A DNA stretch of 64,000 bases. Origin: Meiothermus rufus DSM 22234 (GTDB lineage Bacteria; Deinococcota; Deinococci; Deinococcales; Thermaceae). The position numbers and the translations under genes were made by a program. Positions 1 to 8,399 of the stretch are shown here, piece after piece. The stretch covers positions 1-64,000 of the forward strand of contig NZ_AUHY01000005.1 in NCBI RefSeq assembly GCF_000423425.1, read 5' to 3'. The notes under the pieces are model-generated. The model was not told the DNA's origin and did not search any database. It worked only from the letters and a program-made list of their open reading frames with translations. Position 1 is the first letter of the stretch. Every line of letters starts with the position of its first letter.

Positions 1-77
1 CCTGCTTTGGCCTCGGCCAGCCTCTGTGCTTGTCTAGCGCCTTGCCATATCTCTCGGCCAACGGTGGTAAACTGCAC
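1..77 (-). CDS. Unidentified protein, N-terminus only (runs off left edge)
   Basis: Only the first 25 codons are visible, starting at a GTG at 77 and reading leftwards out of the window without a stop. A strong AAGGAGG ribosome site lies 8 nt upstream of the GTG, which is what makes this a credible gene start. The peptide begins MQFTTVGREIWQ and continues as a basic, probably helical stretch. Too little is present to assign a family. Its promoter must lie in the 78-176 interval, where I see no convincing -35/-10 pair. Confidence 0.5.
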   Translation of the reverse strand, partial: MQFTTVGREIWQGARQAQRLAEAKA

Positions 78-176
78 CTGGGGAACCTCCTTTCTTGGTT
101 GGTTCCCCTCTTTTTATCCCAGCTTAGAGTCTCACATGTGTTTGTCCGGGTTCATCCGCTCATGGGGCTGTGCCAT

Positions 177-203
177 AAAAAGCCGCCCCGGTTCGGGGCG
201 GCT
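177..203 (-). terminator. Rho-independent terminator of the acyl-CoA dehydrogenase gene
   Basis: A perfect 9-bp GC-rich stem (181-189 with 195-203) and a 5-nt loop is followed on the minus strand by a run of five T residues (A at 177-181). It sits just downstream of the fadE-type stop codon at 220. Confidence 0.85.
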
Positions 204-219
204 GCTGAGGCGGTTCAGT

Positions 220-1962
220 TTAGCGCGGCTGGGGGTAGCCGTCGCGCTCGAGCACCACCTGGGCAATGCGGCGGCGCAGGGCTACCAGGTCGAGGGGGTC
301 GTGCTTGGTCAGGCGGCGGGCCGCCGAGGCCAGCACCCGCATATCATCCCCCTCGGCCAGCCGCGGCAGGATGGAAAGGGCAGCAGCCTGGGCCCGGTCG
401 AGGGCCTGGTAGAGGTAAAGCTGGGCCATCTCGGCGTACACCTGATCCGACAAGCGGCGCGCGCGCAGCAGGGCGCTTTCTGCTGCATAAACATCGATCA
501 GGATATCGGCAGCTACTGCCAGCACCTCCTGCTCCTCCTCCACCTTCTTGCCGTATTTGAGCGCGGCCAGGCCCATCACTGCTAGCGCCAGTTTCTTGAG
601 GCCCTCGAGCTGGGCCAGCTCTTTGTCCTCCGGCTCCTCGAAGCTGGGTTCCAAAAGCTCCTTTTGCAGCTTCATGGCCGCATCAAACAGCGGCAGTTCA
701 CCCTTGGTCGCCCGTCGCAAGAGCATGCCTGGGATGAGCAGGCGGTTGATCTCGTTGGTGCCCTCGAAGATGCGGTTGATGCGGCTGTCGCGGTATGCCC
801 GCTCGATCTCATACTCGGCGGAGTAGCCGTAGCCGCCGTGAATCTGCACCCCTTCGTCAACCACGTAGTCCAGGATTTCCGAACCTAGCACCTTGATGAT
901 GCTAGCCTCCACCGCATACTCCTCGATGCCAGCTAGCACCGCCTCGGCGGCATTGGCTTTGTCCAGGTGGGTCAGGGCCTGGTCAATCAGGCCCATGGTG
1001 CGGTAGACCGCGCTCTCCCCCGCGAAGATGCGGCTGGCCATCTCAGCCAGCTTGTGCTGGATCAGACCAAAGTTGGCGATGGGCTGGCCAAAGGCCACCC
1101 GTTCCTTGGCGTACTTGGCCGAGAGGGCCAAGGCCCCCTTAGCTCCCCCAATAGCCCCGGCACCCAGCTTGTAGCGGCCCACGTTGAGCACGTTGAAGGC
1201 GATTTTGTGCCCCTTGCCCAGCTCGCCCAGCACGTTTTCCTTAGGTACCTTTACGTCTTCCAGGAAGACCTGCCGGGTGCTGGAGGCCTTGATGCCCATC
1301 TTCTTCTCCTCGCCGCCAAAGCGCAGGCCGGGGGTGTCCCGCTCGACCAAGAAGGCCGTTAGGCCCTCGGGGGTCTTGGCAAACACGGTGAAGAGGTGGG
1401 CAAAGCCTGCGTTGCTGATCCACATCTTGGTGCCGTTGAGGATGTAGTGGGTGCCGTCGGGGGAAAGCTCGGCCCGGGTCTTGGCCCCCATGGCATCCGA
1501 GCCGGACTGGGGCTCGGTAAGGCAGTAGGCCGCGATCAGCTCGCCGGAGACCAGCTTGGCTAGGTATTTGTCCTTTTGTTCTTTAGTCCCCCAGTAGACC
1601 AAGGGCAGCAGGCCGATGGAGGTCTGCACCCCATAGGTCACGCTGAAGCCGCCGGTGCCGGCCAGGGCCTCGGCGATGACCGTAGAGACGGTCTTGGGTA
1701 AGTCCAGACCGCCGTATTCCTCGCTGACCTCTACCCCTAAGAGGCCCAGTTCGCCACACTTGCGCAGCAGGGGAATGTTGTGCTCGAGGGCGCCATGCTC
1801 CATGGCCTCGGCCACCGGGCGGTACTCCTTCTCCACGAACTGCCGCACGGTCTCCTGGATCATGCGGGTGGTCTCGTCGAAGTCCTCTGGGGTACACACC
1901 GATTCGGGACGCTCCAGGAGCCAGCCGCCGCCTTTGGTGGAGAGCTTCTTATCTGCAATCAT
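220..1962 (-). CDS. fadE: Acyl-CoA dehydrogenase, long FadE type
   Basis: FAD-dependent acyl-CoA dehydrogenase of 580 residues, catalysing the first step of beta-oxidation in the cytoplasm. The acyl-CoA dehydrogenase signature TEPQSGSDA lies near residue 150 and the FEGTNEI segment near residue 400. At 580 residues it is about 200 longer than classic short-chain enzymes and matches the FadE/ACAD9-like group with an extra C-terminal helical domain. I chose the ATG at 1962 because GAGGTG precedes it by 4 nt. A GTG at 1974 is in frame but lies inside that ribosome site. It is transcribed alone, ends at a terminator, and its promoter resembles that of the fadN operon at 8.3 kb, so the two are probably co-regulated. 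Confidence 0.93.
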   Translation of the reverse strand: MIADKKLSTKGGGWLLERPESVCTPEDFDETTRMIQETVRQFVEKEYRPVAEAMEHGALEHNIPLLRKCGELGLLGVEVSEEYGGLDLPKTVSTVIAEALAGTGGFSVTYGVQTSIGLLPLVYWGTKEQKDKYLAKLVSGELIAAYCLTEPQSGSDAMGAKTRAELSPDGTHYILNGTKMWISNAGFAHLFTVFAKTPEGLTAFLVERDTPGLRFGGEEKKMGIKASSTRQVFLEDVKVPKENVLGELGKGHKIAFNVLNVGRYKLGAGAIGGAKGALALSAKYAKERVAFGQPIANFGLIQHKLAEMASRIFAGESAVYRTMGLIDQALTHLDKANAAEAVLAGIEEYAVEASIIKVLGSEILDYVVDEGVQIHGGYGYSAEYEIERAYRDSRINRIFEGTNEINRLLIPGMLLRRATKGELPLFDAAMKLQKELLEPSFEEPEDKELAQLEGLKKLALAVMGLAALKYGKKVEEEQEVLAVAADILIDVYAAESALLRARRLSDQVYAEMAQLYLYQALDRAQAAALSILPRLAEGDDMRVLASAARRLTKHDPLDLVALRRRIAQVVLERDGYPQPR

Positions 1963-1984
1963 GGGGCACCTCACTTGCCTGAAA

Positions 1985-2030
1985 ACTTGTACCGAGTATA
2001 AAGTTTAGCCGAGGCGCCAGCCAGCGTCAA
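1985..2030 (-). promoter_or_regulatory. fadE promoter with putative fatty-acid repressor site
   Basis: Minus-strand -35 TTGACG (2025-2030) and -10 TAAACT (2002-2007) are separated by exactly 17 nt. Just downstream, over the expected start point, lies the plus-strand octamer TACCGAGT (1990-1997), also flanked by an ACTT/AAGT inverted repeat. The same -10, spacing and octamer occur before fadN. Thermus PfmR (TetR family) is known to bind a palindrome starting TACCGA, so a PfmR-like repressor is my inference. Confidence 0.6.
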
Positions 2031-2099
2031 CCGGGTGCGCCACAGTGGGGCGGTACTGCGCGGAAACGCCCAGACTTGGGGGATTGCCGAATACCTAAC

Positions 2100-2128
2100 T
2101 TGATTTTTTAGAGCGCTATGATTATTAT
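2100..2128 (+). promoter_or_regulatory. Promoter of the dioxygenase/esterase operon
   Basis: TTGATT (2100-2105), a 17-nt spacer and TATTAT (2123-2128) give a good sigma-A-type promoter ending 18 nt before the start codon at 2147. A ribosome site AAGAGGT (2133-2139) lies in between. Confidence 0.6.
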
Positions 2129-2146
2129 TGCACAAGAGGTATCGCT

Positions 2147-3112
2147 ATGCACGAAGCAATGGAAGGCGTCACCGGACTCCATCACGTTACCGCGATGGCC
2201 ACCCAGGCCCAGCGCAACCTAGACTTTTACGCCGGGGTGTTGGGGATGCGGCTGGTGAAGAAGAGCGTCAACCAGGACGACCCCAGCACCTACCACCTCT
2301 TCTACGCCGATGCCGAGGGGCGGCCCGGCACCGACCTCACCTTCTTCCCCTGGGAGAACCTGGCCGCCCCGCGCAAGGGCACCGGCCTGGCGGTGGAGGT
2401 GCAGCTCGCCGTACCCGAGGGCAGCCTGGCCTATTGGGGCGGGCGCCTGGGGCGCTACGGGGTCAGGCTGGGCGAGGTAGAGGTGCGCTTCGGGGAACGG
2501 GCCCTGCCCTTCCAGGACCCCGACGGCCTCGAGCTGGCCCTGGTGGAAACCGGCCCCCGCCCCTTCACCCCTTGGGAGAAAAGCCCCATCCCCGAGGACA
2601 AGCAGATCATGGGCCTGCACGGCGCACGGCTGTGGGAGCGTGAACTCTACCCCACTGCGCAGTTTTTGAGCCAGGCTTTGGGTTTCGTGAGCGCAGGGCA
2701 AGAAAAGGGTTGGCACCGCTTTGTGGTCAAGGGGGGCGGATCGGGACGTTTCCTCGAGATCAAAGAGTTGCCCAACCTGCCCCCAGGCCGCTGGGGCCGG
2801 GGCAGCATCCACCACCTGGCCTGGCGGGTGGAAGACACCCCCCACCAGCTAGCGGTGCGTCGTCGCATTGAGGAAAGCGGGGTGCGGGCCACGCCGCAGA
2901 TCGACCGCTTCTGGTTCAAGTCGGTCTACTTCAACGAGCCGGGCGGCGCCCTCTTCGAGCTGGCCACCGACGGCCCCGGCTTCGCCGTGGACGAAGACCC
3001 CGCCCACCTGGGCGAGAAGCTGGTGCTGCCGCCGTGGCTCGAGGCCCAGCGCTCGCGCATCGAGGCCGTACTGCCCGAGCTGCGCCTGCCCGAAGTCGAG
3101 GTGCGGCCATGA
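2147..3112 (+). CDS. Ring-cleaving dioxygenase, MhqO-like (VOC superfamily)
   Basis: A 321-residue protein with two tandem vicinal-oxygen-chelate modules: the first opens with GLHHVT near residue 9, the second with IHHLAW near residue 220 and ends with GALFELATD. These give the expected two His and one Glu metal ligands. Length and order match the MhqO/LinE-like family, Fe(II) enzymes that detoxify hydroquinones and quinones. The downstream gene overlaps by ATGA and is an MhqD-like esterase, the same pairing as Bacillus mhqO/mhqD. No MarR-type MhqR regulator is adjacent. The exact substrate cannot be told from sequence. Confidence 0.85.
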   Translation: MHEAMEGVTGLHHVTAMATQAQRNLDFYAGVLGMRLVKKSVNQDDPSTYHLFYADAEGRPGTDLTFFPWENLAAPRKGTGLAVEVQLAVPEGSLAYWGGRLGRYGVRLGEVEVRFGERALPFQDPDGLELALVETGPRPFTPWEKSPIPEDKQIMGLHGARLWERELYPTAQFLSQALGFVSAGQEKGWHRFVVKGGGSGRFLEIKELPNLPPGRWGRGSIHHLAWRVEDTPHQLAVRRRIEESGVRATPQIDRFWFKSVYFNEPGGALFELATDGPGFAVDEDPAHLGEKLVLPPWLEAQRSRIEAVLPELRLPEVEVRP

Positions 3113-3753
3113 GCGCCGAGCTGGGCTTTGTCCACCGCTTCGAGCCGGGGAGCTCGGCGGCCACGCTGCTCCTGCTGCACGGCACCGGGGGCAACGAGCA
3201 CGATCTGATCGGGCTGGCCCACGCGCTCGCCCCCACCGCCCGGCTACTCTCGCCCAGGGGGAGGGTGCTCGAGAACGGCGCTCCCCGCTTCTTCCGGCGG
3301 CTGGCCCCAGGCGTATTCGACCAGGCCGACCTCGAGGCCCAGGCCGCCGACCTCGCGCGCTTCGTGCAGGAGGCCGCCGAGCATTATGGCTTCGACGCGG
3401 GCCGGGTGTACGCCCTGGGCTACTCCAATGGGGCCAACATGGCCGCTGCGCTGATGCTGATCTATCCCAAGACCCTGGCTGGGGGCGTGTTGCTACGCCC
3501 AATGCTTCCCTTAAAGCCCCCTACCCTCCCAGACCTCCGGGGCAAGGCCCTCTTCCTGGCCGCAGGCCGCCATGACCCTTGGGTTCCCGTAGGGCAGGTC
3601 GAGGCCCTGGCCGACTACCTCGAGCGGGCCGGGGCCCAGGTTGAGCTGCGCTGGCAGGAAGCCGGTCACGAACTTTACCCGGAGGAACTCGCGGCGGCCC
3701 AAGCCTGGCTGGCCCGGCACACCCCTTTGCTCAGGGAGACTGGGTCAGGGTAA
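3109..3753 (+). CDS. Phospholipase/carboxylesterase family hydrolase, MhqD-like
   Basis: Alpha/beta hydrolase of 214 residues. The oxyanion segment HGTGGNE is at residues 24-30, the nucleophile elbow GYSNG carries Ser106, and Asp156 (GRHDPW) and His187 (AGHEL) complete the triad. The ATG at 3109 overlaps the stop of the dioxygenase gene (ATGA), indicating translational coupling, so longer in-frame upstream sequence is not coding here. The family acts on short esters; with MhqO it is linked to quinone and electrophile resistance. Its end overlaps the convergent lipoprotein gene by 23 nt. Confidence 0.88.
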   Translation: MSAELGFVHRFEPGSSAATLLLLHGTGGNEHDLIGLAHALAPTARLLSPRGRVLENGAPRFFRRLAPGVFDQADLEAQAADLARFVQEAAEHYGFDAGRVYALGYSNGANMAAALMLIYPKTLAGGVLLRPMLPLKPPTLPDLRGKALFLAAGRHDPWVPVGQVEALADYLERAGAQVELRWQEAGHELYPEELAAAQAWLARHTPLLRETGSG

Positions 3754-4303
3754 AGCGCCGGTCTTCCTCGGCGAGAAGCTGGTTTCCCTCCCATAGCTGC
3801 CAGGCCAGCCGGTAGGTACCGGGGGCCACCAGGGGCATCTCGAAGCGGTAGAGCACCTCGAGCCAGGTGGTATAGCGCAACACCTCGAGGCCCCCCTCGA
3901 GACGCTCGAAGGGGCCGCAGCGCAGGCGGTAGCGGGCCTTCTCCAGGTACACGGCAAAGCCGGGGGGAAGCTCGAGGGGTACCAGGCGCACCTCGGCAGC
4001 GGGCCGCTCATCTGCGCTTGCAAAGCGGCAGCTAAACACCGGGTCGGGAAAGGGCGGGGTGGGCCTGGCGGGCAGACCGAACTCGAGGGTGATGAAAAAG
4101 CCCAGCCTCCCCCCCGCCCCCCGGGCCACCGCCGTCCCGCGCTGTTCCAGGTAGCGCCGCTGCCCATACAGGGGGGCCCCCGCCGGGCTGGTGAAGACGG
4201 GAAAATCGTCCAGGTCGTAGGGGTGGTAGGGGACGCTGCCCAGGTAGGTAGGGGCACAAGCCCCTGCAACCAGGGCCAGCAGGCCTAGCCACCATCTGCC
4301 CAC
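3731..4303 (-). CDS. Small lipoprotein of unknown function
   Basis: A 190-residue protein starting at a GTG (4303) that lies 6 nt after TAAACT (4310-4315), a leaderless-type promoter. The N-terminus is a lipoprotein signal: a hydrophobic stretch followed by the lipobox VAGAC, so it should be acylated and anchored to a membrane. The rest is predicted beta-rich secreted protein with a single pair of further cysteines (FSCRF near 112, RLRCGPF near 147). I do not recognise the family. It lies between the fad operon and the dioxygenase operon and probably has its own transcript. Confidence 0.75.
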   Translation of the reverse strand: MGRWWLGLLALVAGACAPTYLGSVPYHPYDLDDFPVFTSPAGAPLYGQRRYLEQRGTAVARGAGGRLGFFITLEFGLPARPTPPFPDPVFSCRFASADERPAAEVRLVPLELPPGFAVYLEKARYRLRCGPFERLEGGLEVLRYTTWLEVLYRFEMPLVAPGTYRLAWQLWEGNQLLAEEDRRFTLTQSP

Positions 4304-4342
4304 GCCCCTAGTTTAGCCAGCCCGGCCCTAAGAGGGGTGAGG

Positions 4343-5515
4343 CTAGGCCCTGGGGTAGACCTCGAAAATCCCCGCCGCCCCCATGCCGCCGCCGATGCAC
4401 ATGGTCACCATGCCCAGCCCGCCTCCGCGCTGGCCTAGCTCGTGCACCAGCTGGGTGGTGAGCTTGGCCCCGGTGGCCCCCAAGGGGTGCCCCAGGGCAA
4501 TGGCCCCACCGTTGACGTTGACCTTATCGGGGTTCATGCCCAGCTCGCCCATTACCGCCAGCACCTGGGCGGCAAAGGCCTCGTTGAACTCGATGAGCTT
4601 AAGGTCGTCGAGGCCAATCCCGGCCTTGGCCAGGGCCTTGGGCACGGCCTTGATGGGCCCTACGCCCATGATGTCGGGGTCTACCCCACCGGTGGCAAAG
4701 GTGACAAACCGGGCTAGGGGTTTGAGGCCTAGGGCCTGGGCCTTCTCGGCGCTCATCACCAAGAGGGCCGCGGCCCCATCGGAGTAGGGCGAGGCGTTGC
4801 CCGCGGTCACGGTGCCCCCCTCCTTGAAAGCAGGGCGCAGCTTGGCTAGGCGCTCGAGGCTGGTGTCGGCCCGGGGCAGCTCGTCCTTGCGGAAAAGCCA
4901 CTCCTCCACGCTTTTCTTACTGCCCTTCCAGCTCACTTTCTTCACCGGAATCGGCACAATCTGGCCGTCGAAGGCCCCCCGGGCCTGGGCCTCCAAGGCC
5001 TTCTGGTGGCTGCGCAAAGCCCAGGCGTCCTGGTCTTCCCGGCTCACCCCCCAGCGCTGGGCCACCCGCTCAGCGGTGAAACCCATCCCGATGTAGGCCT
5101 CGGTCAGCTCGGGGTGCAGCTCGGTGTGGTAACCCGACATAGGCACCCGGCTCATCATCTCTACCCCACCGGCCAGCACCACCTCATTCATGCCCGAGAG
5201 GATGGCTTGCGCGGCGTAGGCTACGCTCTGCAGCCCCGAGGAGCAGAAGCGGTTGATGGTGGCCGCCGTCACCTCCACCGGGAAGCCCGCTCGGAGCATG
5301 GCCAGACGGGCAATGTTCAGGCCCTGGCTGGCCTCGGGCATGGCACAGCCCCACTGGATGTCCTCGATCAGGGCCGGGTCTACCCCAGCCTGCTCCACCG
5401 CCGCCCGCATCACCGCCGCCGACAGATCGATGGGGTGCACCGTGGCCAGGGCCCCGTCGCTCTTGCCCCGGGCCACCGCGCTACGCACCGCACTCACGAT
5501 TACCGCTTCTCTCAT
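4343..5515 (-). CDS. fadA: Acetyl-CoA C-acyltransferase (3-ketoacyl-CoA thiolase)
   Basis: Thiolase of 390 residues that performs the last step of beta-oxidation, releasing acetyl-CoA. The acyl-accepting cysteine is Cys91 in NRFCSSG; the C-terminal GHPLGATG motif and CIGGGMGAA carry the catalytic His and second Cys. AAGGAG is 5 nt upstream of the ATG at 5515. Reading-frame sequence further upstream belongs to the preceding gene and has no family similarity. It is the last gene of the fadN operon, 10 nt after the DUF4442 gene, so the operon encodes steps two to four of the cycle. Confidence 0.95.
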   Translation of the reverse strand: MREAVIVSAVRSAVARGKSDGALATVHPIDLSAAVMRAAVEQAGVDPALIEDIQWGCAMPEASQGLNIARLAMLRAGFPVEVTAATINRFCSSGLQSVAYAAQAILSGMNEVVLAGGVEMMSRVPMSGYHTELHPELTEAYIGMGFTAERVAQRWGVSREDQDAWALRSHQKALEAQARGAFDGQIVPIPVKKVSWKGSKKSVEEWLFRKDELPRADTSLERLAKLRPAFKEGGTVTAGNASPYSDGAAALLVMSAEKAQALGLKPLARFVTFATGGVDPDIMGVGPIKAVPKALAKAGIGLDDLKLIEFNEAFAAQVLAVMGELGMNPDKVNVNGGAIALGHPLGATGAKLTTQLVHELGQRGGGLGMVTMCIGGGMGAAGIFEVYPRA

Positions 5516-5525
5516 CGCCACTCCT

Positions 5526-6008
5526 TCAAGCAGATTTCTTGCGTATGTAGAGGGTTTTCTCGCAGAAAGCGTGCACCTGCCCCTGGCGGTCGACCAGCTC
5601 CACCGGATACACCCGCTCCAGCGAGGGCTGGGTTTCGGCCAGGCGGCGCACATAGACCAGTTCTTCTTCACGCAGCACAAACCGCGCGTACAGGGTCTGG
5701 CGCCCTGGACGTTTGAACTGGATGCAGGCTGCCTTGTCCCAGACCACGTAGCCCGGCCCCAGGTTTTTGATCAGCATGAGCATGTAGATGGGGTCGAGGG
5801 CCGCGTACATGCTGCCGCCGAAAAGGGTGCCCACATAGTTGCGGGTACGCCAGGACAGCGGCAAAGCCAGGTGAACCTCGCGCCAGTCGGGGGCAATGTA
5901 GGTGAGTACGCCCCCGGTGCCAAAGTAAACCGGGGTGAGGTTCATGGCGTAGCGGAAAAGCCGGGTCTGCCAGGACTCGGGCTTGGGCCGGGGGAAAACC
6001 GCCTGCAT
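5526..6008 (-). CDS. DUF4442 hotdog-fold protein, probable acyl-CoA thioesterase
   Basis: A 160-residue protein with the DUF4442 pattern: an N-terminal amphipathic helix, then [15 protein letters not shown] around residue 75, the position of the hotdog-fold helix, and a beta-rich C-terminal half. These proteins are predicted thioesterases related to YiiD/PaaI. It starts at ATG 6008, 5 nt after AAGGAGG and 10 nt after the fadN stop. Being wedged between fadN and fadA supports a role in clearing dead-end acyl-CoAs, which is inference. Confidence 0.78.
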   Translation of the reverse strand: MQAVFPRPKPESWQTRLFRYAMNLTPVYFGTGGVLTYIAPDWREVHLALPLSWRTRNYVGTLFGGSMYAALDPIYMLMLIKNLGPGYVVWDKAACIQFKRPGRQTLYARFVLREEELVYVRRLAETQPSLERVYPVELVDRQGQVHAFCEKTLYIRKKSA

Positions 6009-6018
6009 CCAGGCCTCC

Positions 6019-8310
6019 TTAGTTGCGCAGGGGCTTGCCAGTCTTGAGGGTATGGGCGATGCGCTCCTGGGTTTTGCGGGTACCCAGAAGCTTGAGGAAG
6101 CCCTCACGCTCGAGGTCTAGGATGTCCTGCTCGCTCACCTCCCGCACCGGCCCATCGCCCCCACACAGTACGTAGGCCACCTGGTTGCCGATGAAGACAT
6201 CGTGCTCGCTGGCCTGGCCGGCCTCCTGGAACTGCCACAGCGCATAGCGCAGGTTACCCAGGCCACTGGCCCCCAAGGCCCGCACCCGCAGGGGGGGCTG
6301 GGGCACGAAGTCGGGGGCCATGAAGAGCACCCGCCGCTTGGCATCGGCAATCAGCCGGTCGCGGTTCATGCTGATCCCATCGGAAGGGCGCAGAAAGCCC
6401 ATGTTGCGGGCCTCGAGGGCGCTGGTCGAGGTCTGGGCCAGCATGATGAGCTGGAAGGCCCGCTTGACCCCCTCGAAGAGGTCGATCTCGCTGCCGTAGG
6501 CCGAGAGCTCCTGGGTAAAGCGGAAGAGCATCTCCTTAGTACCCCCACCCCCCGGCAGCAGGCCCACCCCCACCTCCACCAGGCCCATGTAGAGCTCGGC
6601 GTGGGCCTGGATGGCGCTGGCGTGCAGGCTGAACTCGGCCCCTCCGCCCAGGGTAAGGCCAAAGGGGGCCGCCACCACCGGGAAGGGGGCCCGGCGCAGG
6701 CGCATGGAGGTCTGCTGGAAGCGGCGGGTGGCTAGCTCGAGGTCGTCCCAGGCCCCCTCCTGGGCCGCCATCAGCACCAAAGCCAGGTTGGCCCCCGCAC
6801 TGAAGGTACGGGGGTCTTCCCCCCCCATCACCAATCCCGCGTAGCCCTGGGCCTCCACCCAGTCCAAAGCCTTGTGCAACCCCGAGATAGAACCCTCGCC
6901 CCAGGTGCCCATCTTGGCCCGGTTCTCGAAGAGGGCCACCCCGTCGCCCAGGTCTATGAGGGCATACTCCTTACCCTCGAGCAGGGTCCGGCCTGCGGCC
7001 TTGAGGGGGGCCAGCCGGATCACCCCTTCCTCGGCGGGGATGGGGTGGTACTGCCCGTCGAAGCCCAGGTAGTGCCCGTTTTTGTAGAAGCTGCCCTGGG
7101 CTTTCTGCAAGAGCTCAGGCTCGGGCAGGCCCAGCTCGGCAAAGCCCTGGCGCAGGTAGTCCAGGCCCACCGCGTCCATGTTCTTGAAGGGCCCCTGCTC
7201 CCAGGCAAAACCCCACTCCAACGCCCGATCCACCGAGACGATGTCGTAGGCGATCTCCTGGGCTTTTTCCAGGGCGTAGTGGGCCGTGGTGAGGAAGAGC
7301 TTCTTAGCAAAGGCCCCATACTTGCCGGGCAGCTCGCCCACCTTGCGCAAGCGCTCGCCCAGCGGCAGCTCCTTGATGGCAGCGATCTCGTCCAGGCGCA
7401 GCTTCTGCTGGGGCTTGTACTCGCCCGTGGTGTAGTCGTAGGTCAGGATTTCCTTGCCCACCTTCTTGTAAAAGCCGGCCCCGGTCTTCTCCCCCAGGTG
7501 GCCCTGGGCGATAAGCCCTTCGACCCACTCGGGCATGGCGAAGTTCTCGCCGGTGGTGTGGGATAGCTCGGTGGAGACCAGCTTGAGCACATCCAGGCCG
7601 GAGATGTCGCCGGTGCGGAAGGTGGCCGACTTGGGCCGGCCCACCAGGGGGCCGGTGAGGGCATCGACCTCGTCGATGCTGAGGCCCTCCTCCATCATCA
7701 GCCGCATGGCCTGGCTCATACCGTAGACCCCCAGCCGGTTGGCGATGAAGCCTGGGGCGTCCTTGCAAAGCACCGTGCCCTTACCCAGGATGCGCTCGGC
7801 AAACTGCTGCATGGTTTGCAGCACCGTCGGGTCGGTGTCTGGGGTGGGAATTAGCTCCAGCAGGTGCAAGTAGCGCACCGGAGCGAAGAAGTGGGTCCCC
7901 AGAAAACGCCGGCGGAAGGCCTCGCCCCGGCCCTCGAGCAGGGTTTTCATGGGAATCCCCGAGGTGTTGGAGCTCACGATGGCCCCGGTACCCAAAGCCT
8001 CGAGGCGGGCGAAGAGGGCCTGCTTGGGCTCCACCTTCTCCACGATGACCTCAACGATCCAGTCGCAGTCTTTGAGCTTCTCCAGCTCCTCGGTGGTGCC
8101 TAGCTCGATCAGGCTGGCCCGGCCTTTGTCCATGAAGGACGCGGGCTTGCTTTCTAGCTGGCGCTTCAGGCCCTTACGCACCACCTCGAGCCGATCCTCC
8201 TGGCCGGGCAGGTCGAGCATCACCACCGGCACCCCCGCCGAAGCGCACAGTGCCGCGATGGCGCCCCCCATGGTTCCCGAACCCACTACACCTACCTTCT
8301 TGATTCGCAT
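6019..8310 (-). CDS. fadN: Bifunctional 3-hydroxyacyl-CoA dehydrogenase / enoyl-CoA hydratase
   Basis: A 763-residue fusion. The N-terminal NAD-binding Rossmann loop GSGTMGG is at residues 10-16, the dehydrogenase C-domain follows (PGFIANRLG near 205), and an enoyl-CoA hydratase module fills the C-terminal third with the oxyanion segment LPGGGGTKE near 605. This order is the reverse of E. coli FadB and matches Bacillus FadN. TGGAGG precedes the ATG at 8310. It heads the fadN-DUF4442-fadA operon and shares promoter architecture with fadE. Confidence 0.94.
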   Translation of the reverse strand: MRIKKVGVVGSGTMGGAIAALCASAGVPVVMLDLPGQEDRLEVVRKGLKRQLESKPASFMDKGRASLIELGTTEELEKLKDCDWIVEVIVEKVEPKQALFARLEALGTGAIVSSNTSGIPMKTLLEGRGEAFRRRFLGTHFFAPVRYLHLLELIPTPDTDPTVLQTMQQFAERILGKGTVLCKDAPGFIANRLGVYGMSQAMRLMMEEGLSIDEVDALTGPLVGRPKSATFRTGDISGLDVLKLVSTELSHTTGENFAMPEWVEGLIAQGHLGEKTGAGFYKKVGKEILTYDYTTGEYKPQQKLRLDEIAAIKELPLGERLRKVGELPGKYGAFAKKLFLTTAHYALEKAQEIAYDIVSVDRALEWGFAWEQGPFKNMDAVGLDYLRQGFAELGLPEPELLQKAQGSFYKNGHYLGFDGQYHPIPAEEGVIRLAPLKAAGRTLLEGKEYALIDLGDGVALFENRAKMGTWGEGSISGLHKALDWVEAQGYAGLVMGGEDPRTFSAGANLALVLMAAQEGAWDDLELATRRFQQTSMRLRRAPFPVVAAPFGLTLGGGAEFSLHASAIQAHAELYMGLVEVGVGLLPGGGGTKEMLFRFTQELSAYGSEIDLFEGVKRAFQLIMLAQTSTSALEARNMGFLRPSDGISMNRDRLIADAKRRVLFMAPDFVPQPPLRVRALGASGLGNLRYALWQFQEAGQASEHDVFIGNQVAYVLCGGDGPVREVSEQDILDLEREGFLKLLGTRKTQERIAHTLKTGKPLRN

Positions 8311-8344
8311 GCTGCCTCCAGAAGTTTTTGTTGAGGTATTTTTA

Positions 8345-8384
8345 TACCGAGTCAAAGTTTATAACAAGACCCCAGCGCCGTCTA
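8345..8384 (-). promoter_or_regulatory. fadN operon promoter with the same putative operator as fadE
   Basis: Minus-strand -35 TAGACG (8379-8384), 17-nt spacer, -10 TAAACT (8356-8361). The octamer TACCGAGT (8345-8352) follows 3 nt downstream of the -10, the same arrangement as at 1985-2030 apart from a 1-nt difference. The leader to the start codon is about 40 nt. Confidence 0.58.
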
Positions 8385-8399
8385 GCCAGAGAGCCCTTC

